Below, in pieces: positions 46,161 through 54,799 of a stretch of 64,000 nt of DNA; the first letter of the stretch is position 1; every line of letters starts with the position of its first letter. The DNA is from Phycisphaerales bacterium (GTDB lineage: Bacteria; Planctomycetota; Phycisphaerae; Phycisphaerales; UBA1924). A model generated the notes under the pieces. It was not told the DNA's origin and did no database searches. It worked only from the letters and a program-made list of their open reading frames with translations. The stretch is from NCBI GenBank assembly GCA_029260295.1, contig JAJDDN010000006.1, forward strand, positions 124,001-188,000, given 5' to 3'. The position numbers and the translations under genes were made by a program.

Positions 46161-47716
46161 CCCAGAACCCGCTCGAAACCGCCCGCCTTGCCTTCGCTGA
46201 CTCAAACAGCATGGCACAAAGGGCAGTCTCGCGCCTCCGTAAAAACGGGTTTGACGAATCAGTCACGCTCGATCTCAAACCACAACAAACACACACACTG
46301 GAAGCAAAGAGCACACGCGTCCCACTGGGACACCACGCCTTTGAGCTTGAGATCGGAAATCAAAGAGTTCATATCTATCCTGACTTTGGAATCCAGAGCA
46401 AGGATGCCGAAACAACTGATCTGATTGTTCTCGATCCCGATCGCTATTTCTCTCAGATTAGCAACTACCAACGCCTCCGAAAGAATCGAACGATCGAGGT
46501 CCGCTACAAAGAGAATGGGCAAGCGAGTCAAAGCATGATTCCGTTTCGAAATAATACATTCTGTGTGAAAATACAGCACGAAGGCGGTTCTCTCACATTC
46601 ACATGCTCGGGAACGACAACCCAAGCCAAGCTCACCCTGCTTCCTCAATCAAGCGGCATCAAGAGTGCGATTAATCACCGGCAACAAGCACTCGATCGTG
46701 TCGCCACTATCTTCGGTGGACCCATCGAAATACTCCCACCGATTGACGGCATGGACTTACTGCAATCTGTTAACGACCAGATGGGATCCTCTCGTAATCA
46801 AAGAACAGCCAGCGATGGATCACCAGGCGGAGTCGTAGAACTGCCCGAATCGATCACCCCAATTATTATTGGTGATTTGCACACTCGCATCGATAACCTG
46901 CTCAAAGTCCTGAGCGAAAGCGCCGTGATAAATGATCTCGACAACGGGACAACAGCGCTCGTCTTTCTCGGTGACGCGGTCCACGAAGAAGACCGCAACT
47001 CGCACGCATCCATGGACACTTCACTGCTGATCATGGATCTCATTCTGAAACTGAAACTGAAATATCCAAATCAAACTTATTACCTCCTCGGCAATCACGA
47101 CAGCTTCTCAGAAGAAGTCACCAAAGGCGGCGTCCCCCAAGGCCTCCTCTGGGCCGAGCACCTCAAAGCGACCCGCGGAGAAGCCTACTTCCAAGAGTTT
47201 CAGCGGTTCTATCGGCTATCACCACGGGTTGTACTCTCAAATGACTTTGTTGCGTGCCACGCCGGTCCGCCCCGAGCGCGGGTTACAAAAGAGCAACTGA
47301 TAAATCTGAGAGATCACCCGCAGATCGCCGAGGACATCGTATGGACCCGGATGAAAACTCCCGCGTCCCCATCAGGGTACGGGCGTCCAGAGGTTCGCCG
47401 TTTCCGCAAAGCACTCCGCCTCGAAAAAAACACACCATTCATTGTTGCCCACACACCATTTGCACCCGACAGCACCGTGTGGCACAACATCGGACGGATA
47501 CCTCACCACCATGTCGTCTACAGCGCAAGGCCAGATAAAGTCGGAATATTCATGCGGGTCGACGGCCAGATAGTATCCCAAGTCTATTCGACCGAACCAC
47601 TTCTTGAATGGGTGAATCAGCGTGCCCGTTCTACAAAGCAACACACACCCGAACAGCCCAATAGTTGCCCAACATCATGCGTAAATAATCATCTAGGGTC
47701 ACAACTTCCTGAATAA
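46157..47716 (+). CDS. PPP-like metallophosphoesterase with N-terminal extension
   Basis: The protein has 519 residues. The first ~230 residues are unrecognised, beta-rich by look and probably a separate domain. A calcineurin-like phosphoesterase follows with GDLHTR (239-244), GDAVHEED (272-279, replacing the usual GDxVDRG), GNHD (312-315) and CHAGPPRAR near residue 368, then VAHTPF. The metal ligands appear present. It overlaps the DUF4956 gene by 4 bases. A phosphatase acting on polyphosphate or phosphoproteins of this system is a reasonable guess. Confidence 0.8.
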   Translation: MTQNPLETARLAFADSNSMAQRAVSRLRKNGFDESVTLDLKPQQTHTLEAKSTRVPLGHHAFELEIGNQRVHIYPDFGIQSKDAETTDLIVLDPDRYFSQISNYQRLRKNRTIEVRYKENGQASQSMIPFRNNTFCVKIQHEGGSLTFTCSGTTTQAKLTLLPQSSGIKSAINHRQQALDRVATIFGGPIEILPPIDGMDLLQSVNDQMGSSRNQRTASDGSPGGVVELPESITPIIIGDLHTRIDNLLKVLSESAVINDLDNGTTALVFLGDAVHEEDRNSHASMDTSLLIMDLILKLKLKYPNQTYYLLGNHDSFSEEVTKGGVPQGLLWAEHLKATRGEAYFQEFQRFYRLSPRVVLSNDFVACHAGPPRARVTKEQLINLRDHPQIAEDIVWTRMKTPASPSGYGRPEVRRFRKALRLEKNTPFIVAHTPFAPDSTVWHNIGRIPHHHVVYSARPDKVGIFMRVDGQIVSQVYSTEPLLEWVNQRARSTKQHTPEQPNSCPTSCVNNHLGSQLPE

Positions 47717-47729
47717 GAAAGACAGTGTC

Positions 47730-48410
47730 ATGGCTAAAAAAAATGTATTCCGAAGACTCATCCGCACATCACCCCTCAGGCCACTCCAGGATCACATGAG
47801 GATTGTGTGCCAGTGTGTACACGAAATCCCACTGCTCTTTGAGGCCTTAATTGAAGGCGACCAAGCCAAAGTCCAAGCCATCAATGAAATAATTAGCGAA
47901 CGCGAATCAGCCGCCGATGAGATAAAGAACCAACTCCGCGGGCACCTTCCCAACAGCCTGTTCCTACCGGTCAACCGCACAGATATCCTGCAACTCCTCA
48001 AAACCCAAGACGCCATCGCAGACACCGCCGAGGACATCGCCGGCCTGCTCGTAGCAAGAAAGATGGATGTCCCAGAGTTTCTACGCGAAACACTAATGGC
48101 ACTAGCAAATCGATCGGTCGACGCATGCAATCAATCGGCCAAAATCATCGAAGAGCTCGATGAACTCCTCGCGGTAGGCTTCCAAGGCCAAGAAGTAAGC
48201 AAGGTCGAAGACATGGTCAACAATCTGAGCCTCGTCGAATCCGAAACCGACGAACTCGGCCAAGAACTTGTCCATACATTGTTTGAACACGAAGACGAAA
48301 TCAATCCAGTCTCAGTGGTATTCTGGTACCAACTCATCAAATGGATCGGCAACATCGGTGATTACGCCGAAAATGTTGGCGACCGAGTCCGACTGTTGAT
48401 CGCCCGTTAG
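47730..48410 (+). CDS. DUF47/TIGR00153 PhoU-like protein, PiT accessory
   Basis: The protein has 226 residues and is mostly helical. PLRPLQDHMRIVCQCVHEIPLLFEALIEGD, RESAADEIKNQLRGHLPNSLFLPVNRTDIL and the closing WIGNIGDYAENVGDRVRLL are diagnostic of the DUF47 family. DUF47 proteins are encoded next to PiT transporters and are thought to control them. Here the PiT gene starts 71 bases downstream. Confidence 0.9.
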   Translation: MAKKNVFRRLIRTSPLRPLQDHMRIVCQCVHEIPLLFEALIEGDQAKVQAINEIISERESAADEIKNQLRGHLPNSLFLPVNRTDILQLLKTQDAIADTAEDIAGLLVARKMDVPEFLRETLMALANRSVDACNQSAKIIEELDELLAVGFQGQEVSKVEDMVNNLSLVESETDELGQELVHTLFEHEDEINPVSVVFWYQLIKWIGNIGDYAENVGDRVRLLIAR

Positions 48411-48481
48411 CACACTCTACCCGATGCCTTAACTAAAACAATTGTAGTATCAATCGGCATCCCCAATGAAAGCTATTCCAC

Positions 48482-49747
48482 ATGGACCTTATAATACAGC
48501 ATGAAACAGCGATCCTGACACTCGCGGTCCTCTTTGGTCTATATATGACCTGGGGAATCGGAGCCAACGATGTCGCAAACGCAATGGGCACCTCCGTCGG
48601 TTCGGGCGCCATCACAGTCCGCCAAGCAATCATCATCGCCGCGATCTTCGAGTTTGTCGGAGCATTCCTCGCCGGCGGGCATGTTACATCCACAATCCGC
48701 AAGGGAATCATCGATCCCTCATATATCGCAGACGACCCAACAACGCTCGTCCTCGGGATGCTCGCCGCGCTCCTCGCTGCAGGGATATGGCTTATGGTCG
48801 CTTCAATGCGCGGCTGGCCCGTCTCAACAACACACTCAATCGTCGGCGCCATCGTCGGCTTTGCCATTGCGGGGATCGGTGTTGAAGCAGTCCAATGGGG
48901 AAAGATCGGCCAGATCGTCGCAAGCTGGGTGGTCTCCCCGGTTCTCGGTGGGCTGATCGCGTACATGCTCATGATGAGTATCCGCCGCCTGATTCTCAAC
49001 ACCGAGCACCCATTCCTGAGCGCAAAGCGATGGGCCCCCGCATACATCTTCTTGGTTGGTTTTGTGATCTCTCTCGTCACGCTCTTCAAAGGCCTCAAGC
49101 ATCTCAATATCAACCTCTCGGTCCCGATGAGCTTCATCGTTGCTGCTGCGATCGGACTTCTCGTTGCAGGGGCAGGATGGCTGCTCGTCCGCAGGGTTAA
49201 GATCGATCTTGAAGCCGAGCGTGACTTTCAGTTTGCCAGCGTGGAAAAAGTATTCGCACCCATGATGCTCTTCACCGCCGCCGCAATGGCATTCGCCCAC
49301 GGCTCCAACGATGTAGCCAACGGCATCGGCCCACTCGCCGCCGTCGTTGGGATCGTTCAATCCGGGGGTGAAGTCACACAACAAGCCGCCCTCCCAAACT
49401 GGATACTCATCCTCGGCGGCGTTGGGATCGTCGTAGGACTCTCCACAATGGGCTACCGGGTCATGAAAACAATCGGCACCAGCATCACCGCCCTGACACC
49501 CAGCCGAGCATTCTGCGCCACACTCGCCGCGGCATCAACAGTCGTCCTCGCCTCTCGCACGGGAATGCCCGTCTCGACCACCCACATCGCCGTCGGCGCA
49601 GTCATCGGCGTGGGACTCGCCCGAGGCGTTGGGGCAATCGACCTGCGTGTCATCGGCGGGATTGTGGTATCATGGCTCGTAACACTACCAATCGGCGGCG
49701 TGCTCGCCGCTCTGATCTTCTTCACTCTGAAAGGCATGTTTACTTGA
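48482..49747 (+). CDS. PiT-family inorganic phosphate transporter
   Basis: This is a 421-residue membrane protein with two inverted repeats, each with the PiT signature: GANDVANAMGTSVGSGAITVRQA near residue 24 and AHGSNDVANGIGPLAAVVG near residue 276. GWPVSTTHSIVGAIVG and GMPVSTTHIAVGAVIG are the paired substrate segments. It should take up phosphate with cations. It is the sixth gene in the phosphate series of the C-B segment. Confidence 0.93.
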   Translation: MDLIIQHETAILTLAVLFGLYMTWGIGANDVANAMGTSVGSGAITVRQAIIIAAIFEFVGAFLAGGHVTSTIRKGIIDPSYIADDPTTLVLGMLAALLAAGIWLMVASMRGWPVSTTHSIVGAIVGFAIAGIGVEAVQWGKIGQIVASWVVSPVLGGLIAYMLMMSIRRLILNTEHPFLSAKRWAPAYIFLVGFVISLVTLFKGLKHLNINLSVPMSFIVAAAIGLLVAGAGWLLVRRVKIDLEAERDFQFASVEKVFAPMMLFTAAAMAFAHGSNDVANGIGPLAAVVGIVQSGGEVTQQAALPNWILILGGVGIVVGLSTMGYRVMKTIGTSITALTPSRAFCATLAAASTVVLASRTGMPVSTTHIAVGAVIGVGLARGVGAIDLRVIGGIVVSWLVTLPIGGVLAALIFFTLKGMFT

Positions 49748-50352
49748 ACCCTGATCCGACATCCTGCTGCCTCACCCAATGCAACACCACACAGATCGAG
49801 GCTACCACAAACATCAAGGGGGTCCCCTTCCCCTCAGGGATCCCCTTCCGCCAGATCCTCATCACCGGCCCGCTCGGGAGCGGTAAAACGACACTCATCG
49901 AAAGAATCCATGGCTGGTCAGGCGAGGGCTATATCGACCTCGAACATAAAAACTGGTGGCGCAACCGAACCCTTTCCGTCAGGCCACGCGAGATCCACTT
50001 CGGAATCCCGTTCGTCGGACACAAATCCGTCACCACAGGAGCATGGCCTCAGTCGCCAATCGATTTCAATCGGATCCAACTACCACCACCAAAGACAAGG
50101 TTCTACAACACCAACTGGAAAGCCAAGTTCACATTCAACTTCCAACTCCCCCCGGCCCTGCTCATATACGAAGGCCGGATAGCACGCGCCAAACTCGAAT
50201 GCCACCCGCCCGACCAGCATCTCTCAATAGAAAATATCAACCGAGAACTCATCGCCTACTCAGCCCTGGCATTGTACTTTCATCAGAACGGCCTGAATGT
50301 CATCATCCGAGATTCATACGCAGGATACCCAAGATATATCAACGCAATCTGA
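49744..50352 (+). CDS. P-loop protein of unknown function, probable TTG start
   Basis: The protein has about 202 residues. QILITGPLGSGKTTLIERIHGW near residue 37 is a Walker A motif; a Walker B is not clear (LLIYEGRIARA is a candidate). The open frame extends upstream into the PiT gene. The TTG at 49744 overlapping the PiT TGA is the simplest start and would couple the two. The remaining sequence (NTNWKAKFTFNFQLPPALLIYEGR, a C-terminal LIAYSALALYFHQNGLNVIIRD) is not recognised. It may be an accessory NTPase or kinase of the phosphate module. Confidence 0.6.
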   Translation: MNPDPTSCCLTQCNTTQIEATTNIKGVPFPSGIPFRQILITGPLGSGKTTLIERIHGWSGEGYIDLEHKNWWRNRTLSVRPREIHFGIPFVGHKSVTTGAWPQSPIDFNRIQLPPPKTRFYNTNWKAKFTFNFQLPPALLIYEGRIARAKLECHPPDQHLSIENINRELIAYSALALYFHQNGLNVIIRDSYAGYPRYINAI

Positions 50353-50880
50353 ATAACTGCTTTGATTGATTCAACTAGTTATGGAGAAACACTAGGGCCA
50401 AATGTCTGTAACCCGGCTCCAAGTTCTGCGCCTCCCTCAAGGATTCGTTAAGGGTGCAAAATTGTCCAGCATCAAATCCAAGACGCAATGATCCAGAGTA
50501 ACGACTGAACTTTAAGCCCTGCAACAACCTCTTCAATAGACAACCCGCCGCTGGCCAATATGAAGACAAATGGGATTCCAAAGAATTCAGCGACAAATGC
50601 GATTTGGCATTCGATTGACTCCTTGTTCTTCAAAATATCACCAACCCGTGTCCTGCACCCCTCACTCCATCAGAAAAAACCATGGCATCGTGCCAGCGGC
50701 GTTTTCTGTAAGTAGAAACGAAGAGAATCGAACTCTCGACCTCTTGCATGCCATGCAACGCACATACCTCGTATTCAGCCTATGAAGGTTATTATTGAGG
50801 ATTTGCAGGGACTGTGATGGACTCGGTTGGATCCAAGGCGGGTCAGGCAGCGGGTCAGGCCGGAGGTTGCTACCGACACA
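50353..50880. other. 530-bp region with repeat copy B
   Basis: No protein gene is supported. Its right half holds repeat copy B (50674-50770) and the conserved flank with GGACTCGGTTGG and two AGCGGGTCAG-like motifs (50822-50860). The left half (50353-50670) is unrecognised. Confidence 0.6.
50674..50770 (-). repeat. partial copy of tRNA-Ala 3' end plus terminator (copy B)
   Basis: Sixty bases from GCGTTTTCTG to CCATGCAA differ from the intact tRNA-Ala locus at only two positions. The copy covers the 3' half of the tRNA (anticodon arm to 3' end) and its terminator, whose stem is rebuilt with different bases (TGGCA/TGCCA, AAAAC/GTTTT). After CCATGCAA it switches to CGCACATACC, shared with copy C. 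It is the best-preserved partial copy and the one nearest the intact tRNA. Confidence 0.85.
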
Positions 50881-51456
50881 TCATTCTACATTCACAGGAC
50901 GAACTGCAATAGTAACCCCGACCGGCTCGACGCCCTTTCGGCCTTGTTCGCCGCCTCGCAGAATAGCGTGCACCTCTCGAAACAGCACATTGATTTCACT
51001 TAGCTCTGACTTGGTGAGCCATGCCACCCCATTCATGGCATAAAGATTCTTTGCCTTGCCCGTTGTTCTCGAGTCGGGGCTCTTGAGGCCTTGAATGAAC
51101 TCTTCTTCGCCTTTGCGGAGCAGGACTTTATACAGATCGCCCAAGCTGTCCATGAGTTCTGGATGATACTTATTTGAAGGAAATGAAAGCCGCCTGGCGA
51201 TGGGCACATAGAGTTCTGCCTTTGATGGGCCCTCATTAATTTTACCATCCACACAAACCAATCCGCACTCAACGAGCAACGACATGTGGCGGTACAACGA
51301 AGCGGCTGATCTATCCATCTCGTCGGCAACATGACGGATCGTCGCTCCTTCTAATCGCGTGAGATGCGTGTAGAGCTCGTATCGAATAGGTGACACGAGG
51401 GCTTCGAGCTGATCTTCTCGATCAACAACATGCTTTTCCTTTATCTTTACCGCCAT
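50881..51456 (-). CDS. winged-helix (ArsR-like) transcriptional regulator
   Basis: The protein has 191 residues from the ATG at 51456. VSPIRYELYTHLTRLEGATIRHVADEMDRSAASLYRHMSLLVECGLV near residue 20 is an ArsR-type winged helix-turn-helix. The remaining ~110 residues are mostly helical and not recognised. It resembles regulators with a C-terminal helical domain of the HTH_20 group. Its neighbour to the right is a PEP-CTERM-like gene in the same direction; both lie between repeat copies B and A. Confidence 0.75.
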   Translation of the reverse strand: MAVKIKEKHVVDREDQLEALVSPIRYELYTHLTRLEGATIRHVADEMDRSAASLYRHMSLLVECGLVCVDGKINEGPSKAELYVPIARRLSFPSNKYHPELMDSLGDLYKVLLRKGEEEFIQGLKSPDSRTTGKAKNLYAMNGVAWLTKSELSEINVLFREVHAILRGGEQGRKGVEPVGVTIAVRPVNVE

Positions 51457-51567
51457 ATCCCAAGCCCCTATTTTGCGGTTCTGATTCGTATAGCTTACTA
51501 TCTGATGCCTGATTGTAGCCGAAAGTGGGTGAATCGGATTGCCGTTCATACAAGCAAGCAACGATTT

Positions 51568-51598
51568 AAAAAAGAGCCCCACTCAAAGCAAGGCTCCC
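51568..51598 (-). terminator. intrinsic terminator of the PEP-CTERM-like gene
   Basis: On the reverse strand GAGCC pairs with GGCTC across a 13-base loop and is followed directly by six T. It stands 34 bases after the stop of the PEP-CTERM-like gene and upstream of the regulator. Confidence 0.6.
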
Positions 51599-51631
51599 TC
51601 TCAAATGCGAGTTCATACAACATGGCTCGTA

Positions 51632-52342
51632 TTAGCGACGGCGACGAGTTGCAACAAGCCCAGTCACAGCAAGCAAAGACATCGTTCCCGGAGTTGGCAC
51701 AGGGGTATAGGTGTAAGTTGCTTCAACAGTGAAACCGGCTTCGCTATCAAGGCTAAACTCGGTCAACGCTCCAAAGGCAAAGACTGCGAACGCGGCCCAG
51801 TCAACGATTTCAAAGTCCAAAGTTCCATCCCCAATGAACTGTGAAAACTCAGAATCGCCAAAGCCGTACGAGTCAGTGAAGTCCAAATAGGTACCAAAGG
51901 TCTCGACTGCTGTTTCGCCGGCACCAACACTGATGAAATCAGGGCCGGTATTAAAATGCCCAGGTGCTGATCCGAACGGATCGTTTGGAAGAGATGGCAC
52001 GGTGACCCAGTCTTCAAAGAGGAGGTTTCCGCCTGTTCCTCCAAACCCATTGACCTCGAACGAATAATCAATCCACTGGATTTGATAGCTGGCGGTGTCG
52101 CCTAAGTTCGTAAACTCGAAGACACCATCATGCCAAGCGTTAATAGTCAGGTCAACGCCCGTCAGAGTGCCTAGGGACGAATCAAACTGCTCTAACCCTG
52201 CTGTGTGTATCGCTGGAGACTCAAAGGTTGGCGTTCCGCCCACAATGCCCGCTGCCCCCGCCGATACGGTCGTGGTATCAGCGAATGCCGCTGAAGACGC
52301 TGCTGCCAACAATATGCCGATAACCCGTTTTCCATTTCTCAT
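51632..52342 (-). CDS. PEP-CTERM-like secreted protein
   Basis: The protein has 236 residues from the ATG at 52342, preceded by GAGGAGA. A signal peptide (VIGILLAAASSAAFA) leads into a ~190-residue beta-rich domain without a known name. The C-terminus VPTPGTMSLLAVTGLVATRRRR is a PEP-CTERM-type sorting tail with PTPG instead of PEP; exosortase-like processing is expected. It carries the same tail type as the three proteins at 61-63.8 kb but its main domain is different. Confidence 0.78.
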   Translation of the reverse strand: MRNGKRVIGILLAAASSAAFADTTTVSAGAAGIVGGTPTFESPAIHTAGLEQFDSSLGTLTGVDLTINAWHDGVFEFTNLGDTASYQIQWIDYSFEVNGFGGTGGNLLFEDWVTVPSLPNDPFGSAPGHFNTGPDFISVGAGETAVETFGTYLDFTDSYGFGDSEFSQFIGDGTLDFEIVDWAAFAVFAFGALTEFSLDSEAGFTVEATYTYTPVPTPGTMSLLAVTGLVATRRRR

Positions 52343-52523
52343 CTCAATCTCCTCGTTTCGTTGTTTATGGAACCAAGCCAGCATGATTTGAGATGCCAGA
52401 TTACTCAACTCCTCTGGAGCAGACTAGTGGAAAAATGGATGAAATAAAAGTGTTATCCGTTCTATTTTCACATTTTTGTCTGTTTTGTTAAAATTTAACT
52501 CCCCACACACTCTCGGCATACAT

Positions 52524-52558
52524 AAAAAACGCCACTGGTTCAATACCAGCAGCGTTTT
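52524..52558 (-). terminator. terminator of tRNA-Ala (copy A)
   Basis: On the reverse strand AAAACGC-TG-CTGG pairs with CCAG-TG-GCGTTTT (2x2 internal loop, 7-base loop), followed by T residues. It lies 7 bases after the tRNA 3' end and is copied together with the tRNA 3' half in repeats B, C and D. Confidence 0.8.
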
Positions 52559-52565
52559 CTGTAAG

Positions 52566-52638
<73 letters not shown>

Positions 52639-52893
52639 GATTTCTACAAATCGTTTATCAAGTTGTCCCCCGACAAGAATCCCGGGATCACCATCGTAGT
52701 GATCCTGCCCCAAAGGTCAAGCCCATTGGCCACAACACCAGCAGACCCACCGCAATTTCTCGCCTCCAACCGCTCAATATCGGCCCATTGATCACCCAAT
52801 CTGCCCATTATGAACCTTCAACAGCATCAAGTCTCCAATCACACTTGATCCCTCACCCACATCGACCGATCCCATCAGAGGAAAGGTCCGAAT

Positions 52894-53199
52894 ATGGTTT
52901 CTGCAAATCAACTCATCTGGTGGATCGACGCAGCAGGAATACTCCATTCCTGCGCCGTCATCGCAACCCCCCCTCCAAACGCACAAGCCCAAGGCATCTA
53001 CGCGCAAGGCCTCCTGGATCCCACAAACCGCACAGGCACCATCACACACATCCACAGCAAACCCGCATCACTCCCTGCAATCCCGCGCGAACTCTTCGAT
53101 GTCCTCGATGCACGCTTCCCCAAAACACGCTGGTGGATCTCAGACCACACAAGCCAGACCACCCCTCCCGTCACCACCCCGGTCGCTCAGCACTCCTAG
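52894..53199 (+). CDS. small hypothetical protein (101 aa)
   Basis: AAAGG lies 7 bases before the ATG. The protein begins MVSANQLIWWIDAAGILHSCAVIATPPPNAQ and ends in a Pro/Thr-rich tail; no family is recognised. The body has a plausible globular composition with several Trp. It ends convergent with pyrB, overlapping its stop by 4 bases. A chance ORF in this Pro-rich region cannot be ruled out. Confidence 0.4.
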   Translation: MVSANQLIWWIDAAGILHSCAVIATPPPNAQAQGIYAQGLLDPTNRTGTITHIHSKPASLPAIPRELFDVLDARFPKTRWWISDHTSQTTPPVTTPVAQHS

Positions 53200-54101
53200 C
53201 AGATCGCACCCGCAAGCACAGCCTTCCGCACCAGCACACCATTGCTCACCTGATCGAGAACAACAGACCGATCACCATCGGCCACCGCCGCCGAGATCTC
53301 CACCCCACGGTTCATCGGCCCAGGATGCATCACAATCCCACCCTCTTTCATCACCCCCGCACGCCCCTCGTTCATCCCATACCGAGCGGAATACTCCCGC
53401 GTAGAAGCAAGCACCCCACCACCCCCACGCTCAAACTGAATCCGCAACATCATCACCACATCCACACCCCCCAAAGTGAAGTCAAGATCGTGCGACAACG
53501 AGCACCCCAACGATGACAACGACCCAGGCACCATACTCGGCGGCCCAACCAGCACCACCTCAGCACCCAACGCCGTAAGCAACCCAACATTGCTCCGCGC
53601 CACCCGCGACGAAACAACATCCCCCACAATCGCAACCCTCAAACCCCTAAAATCCCAGTCCAATTCGCGCCTGAATGACCGCCCGATCGTCATCGCATCT
53701 GCAAGCGCCTGCGTCGGGTGCTGATGCGTCCCGTCCCCCGCATTGACCACCGCGCACTCCGTATGCTCATCAATCAACGCCGCCGCCCCGGATTGTCCCG
53801 CCCGGACAACCATGCAATCAACCCCCATCGCCTCGATTGTCCACGCCGTATCAAGCAGCGTCTCACCCTTAGCAACACTCGAACCCTTGCTTGTCAGATC
53901 CACAACCGTCGCGCCCAAAGCCTTAGCCGCAATAGAAAAGCTCACCCGAGTCCGCGTCGAATCTTCAAAGAACAGATTGGCAACAACCTTCCCATCAAGC
54001 TCATCCCCCCGCCATGCATCCCCGTGCGCCAATGCAAGCAACGCCCGCGCCTCACCCGCGTCGGCCTCATTCATCGAAAGCACACTACGCCCAGTCCACA
54101 T
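53196..54101 (-). CDS. pyrB: aspartate carbamoyltransferase, catalytic subunit
   Basis: The protein has 301 residues, the usual length. FFEDSTRTRVSFSIAAKALG near residue 46 is the carbamoyl-phosphate site (STRTR). GDGTHQHPTQALADAMTI near residue 122 and HPGPMNRGVEI near the C-terminus complete the active site. It makes N-carbamoyl-aspartate in pyrimidine synthesis. A pyrI regulatory gene is not adjacent. The lipoprotein gene just upstream ends 3 bases before its start. Confidence 0.93.
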   Translation of the reverse strand: MWTGRSVLSMNEADAGEARALLALAHGDAWRGDELDGKVVANLFFEDSTRTRVSFSIAAKALGATVVDLTSKGSSVAKGETLLDTAWTIEAMGVDCMVVRAGQSGAAALIDEHTECAVVNAGDGTHQHPTQALADAMTIGRSFRRELDWDFRGLRVAIVGDVVSSRVARSNVGLLTALGAEVVLVGPPSMVPGSLSSLGCSLSHDLDFTLGGVDVVMMLRIQFERGGGGVLASTREYSARYGMNEGRAGVMKEGGIVMHPGPMNRGVEISAAVADGDRSVVLDQVSNGVLVRKAVLAGAIC

Positions 54102-54104
54102 TGA

Positions 54105-54710
54105 TCAACCGTCCTGCTCTTGAACCTCTTCAGACTCTTCAACCTCTTCCATCACCCCAACCTCGCCATCCAATGGCACATAAATCTCAGGCGTAGGAAC
54201 AGTCCCCGGGGCCCAATACTGCATCCGCTTGACATACCAAGGCCGATCCCCGCCATGCACCCAAACCGTCACACCACCATCGACACTTTGCCCAAGATCA
54301 CCCCTAGATGGATACACAACATCAACCTTCCCGCTCGATCCCCGCAGCCACACCCGCCCGATGTGATACACAGGCACCGACTTGCTCATCCCCTCATAAG
54401 GCAGCATCGCCCCAACAGGCAACCGCGAAATAATCGTCGCCGCAGTCTCAGGAGTCGTCCCCACAGGCAGATTCACCGCGTAGTTCCCCTGGTCATCCCG
54501 CATCGGATGCCGAAGCACCACCCGCTCAATCGAGGCCACAATCGTCTTAATAGACCCCCCAGAGTTCGTATGCCCAAGAGCAATCCCCTTACTCGGCTCA
54601 GGAACACTCGTATAACTCACACACCCCCCCACCCCCCAAAGTAAAGATAGAGAAGCGGCCGCAACCGTGATTTTCATTGCCTTGAACATGTTGCCTGTTG
54701 ATCCGCGCAT
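54105..54710 (-). CDS. lipoprotein of unknown function
   Basis: The protein has 201 residues from the ATG at 54710, chosen because GGAG lies 6 bases upstream. The signal is VAAASLSLLWGVGGC with the lipid-modified Cys near residue 30, followed by VSYTS. The mature part has no recognised domain; it contains VWLRGSSGKVDVVYPS, perhaps a beta-domain. The C-terminus is very acidic (EEVEESEEVQEQDG). It is probably transcribed with pyrB. Confidence 0.7.
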   Translation of the reverse strand: MRGSTGNMFKAMKITVAAASLSLLWGVGGCVSYTSVPEPSKGIALGHTNSGGSIKTIVASIERVVLRHPMRDDQGNYAVNLPVGTTPETAATIISRLPVGAMLPYEGMSKSVPVYHIGRVWLRGSSGKVDVVYPSRGDLGQSVDGGVTVWVHGGDRPWYVKRMQYWAPGTVPTPEIYVPLDGEVGVMEEVEESEEVQEQDG

Positions 54711-54799
54711 AATCATCTCCATTCATCCGCATGCCGGTCCCGAGCCGCGGAGTTTCCTGTACCTATACCCATTCTAACCCCAACACCATACCATTGCCC

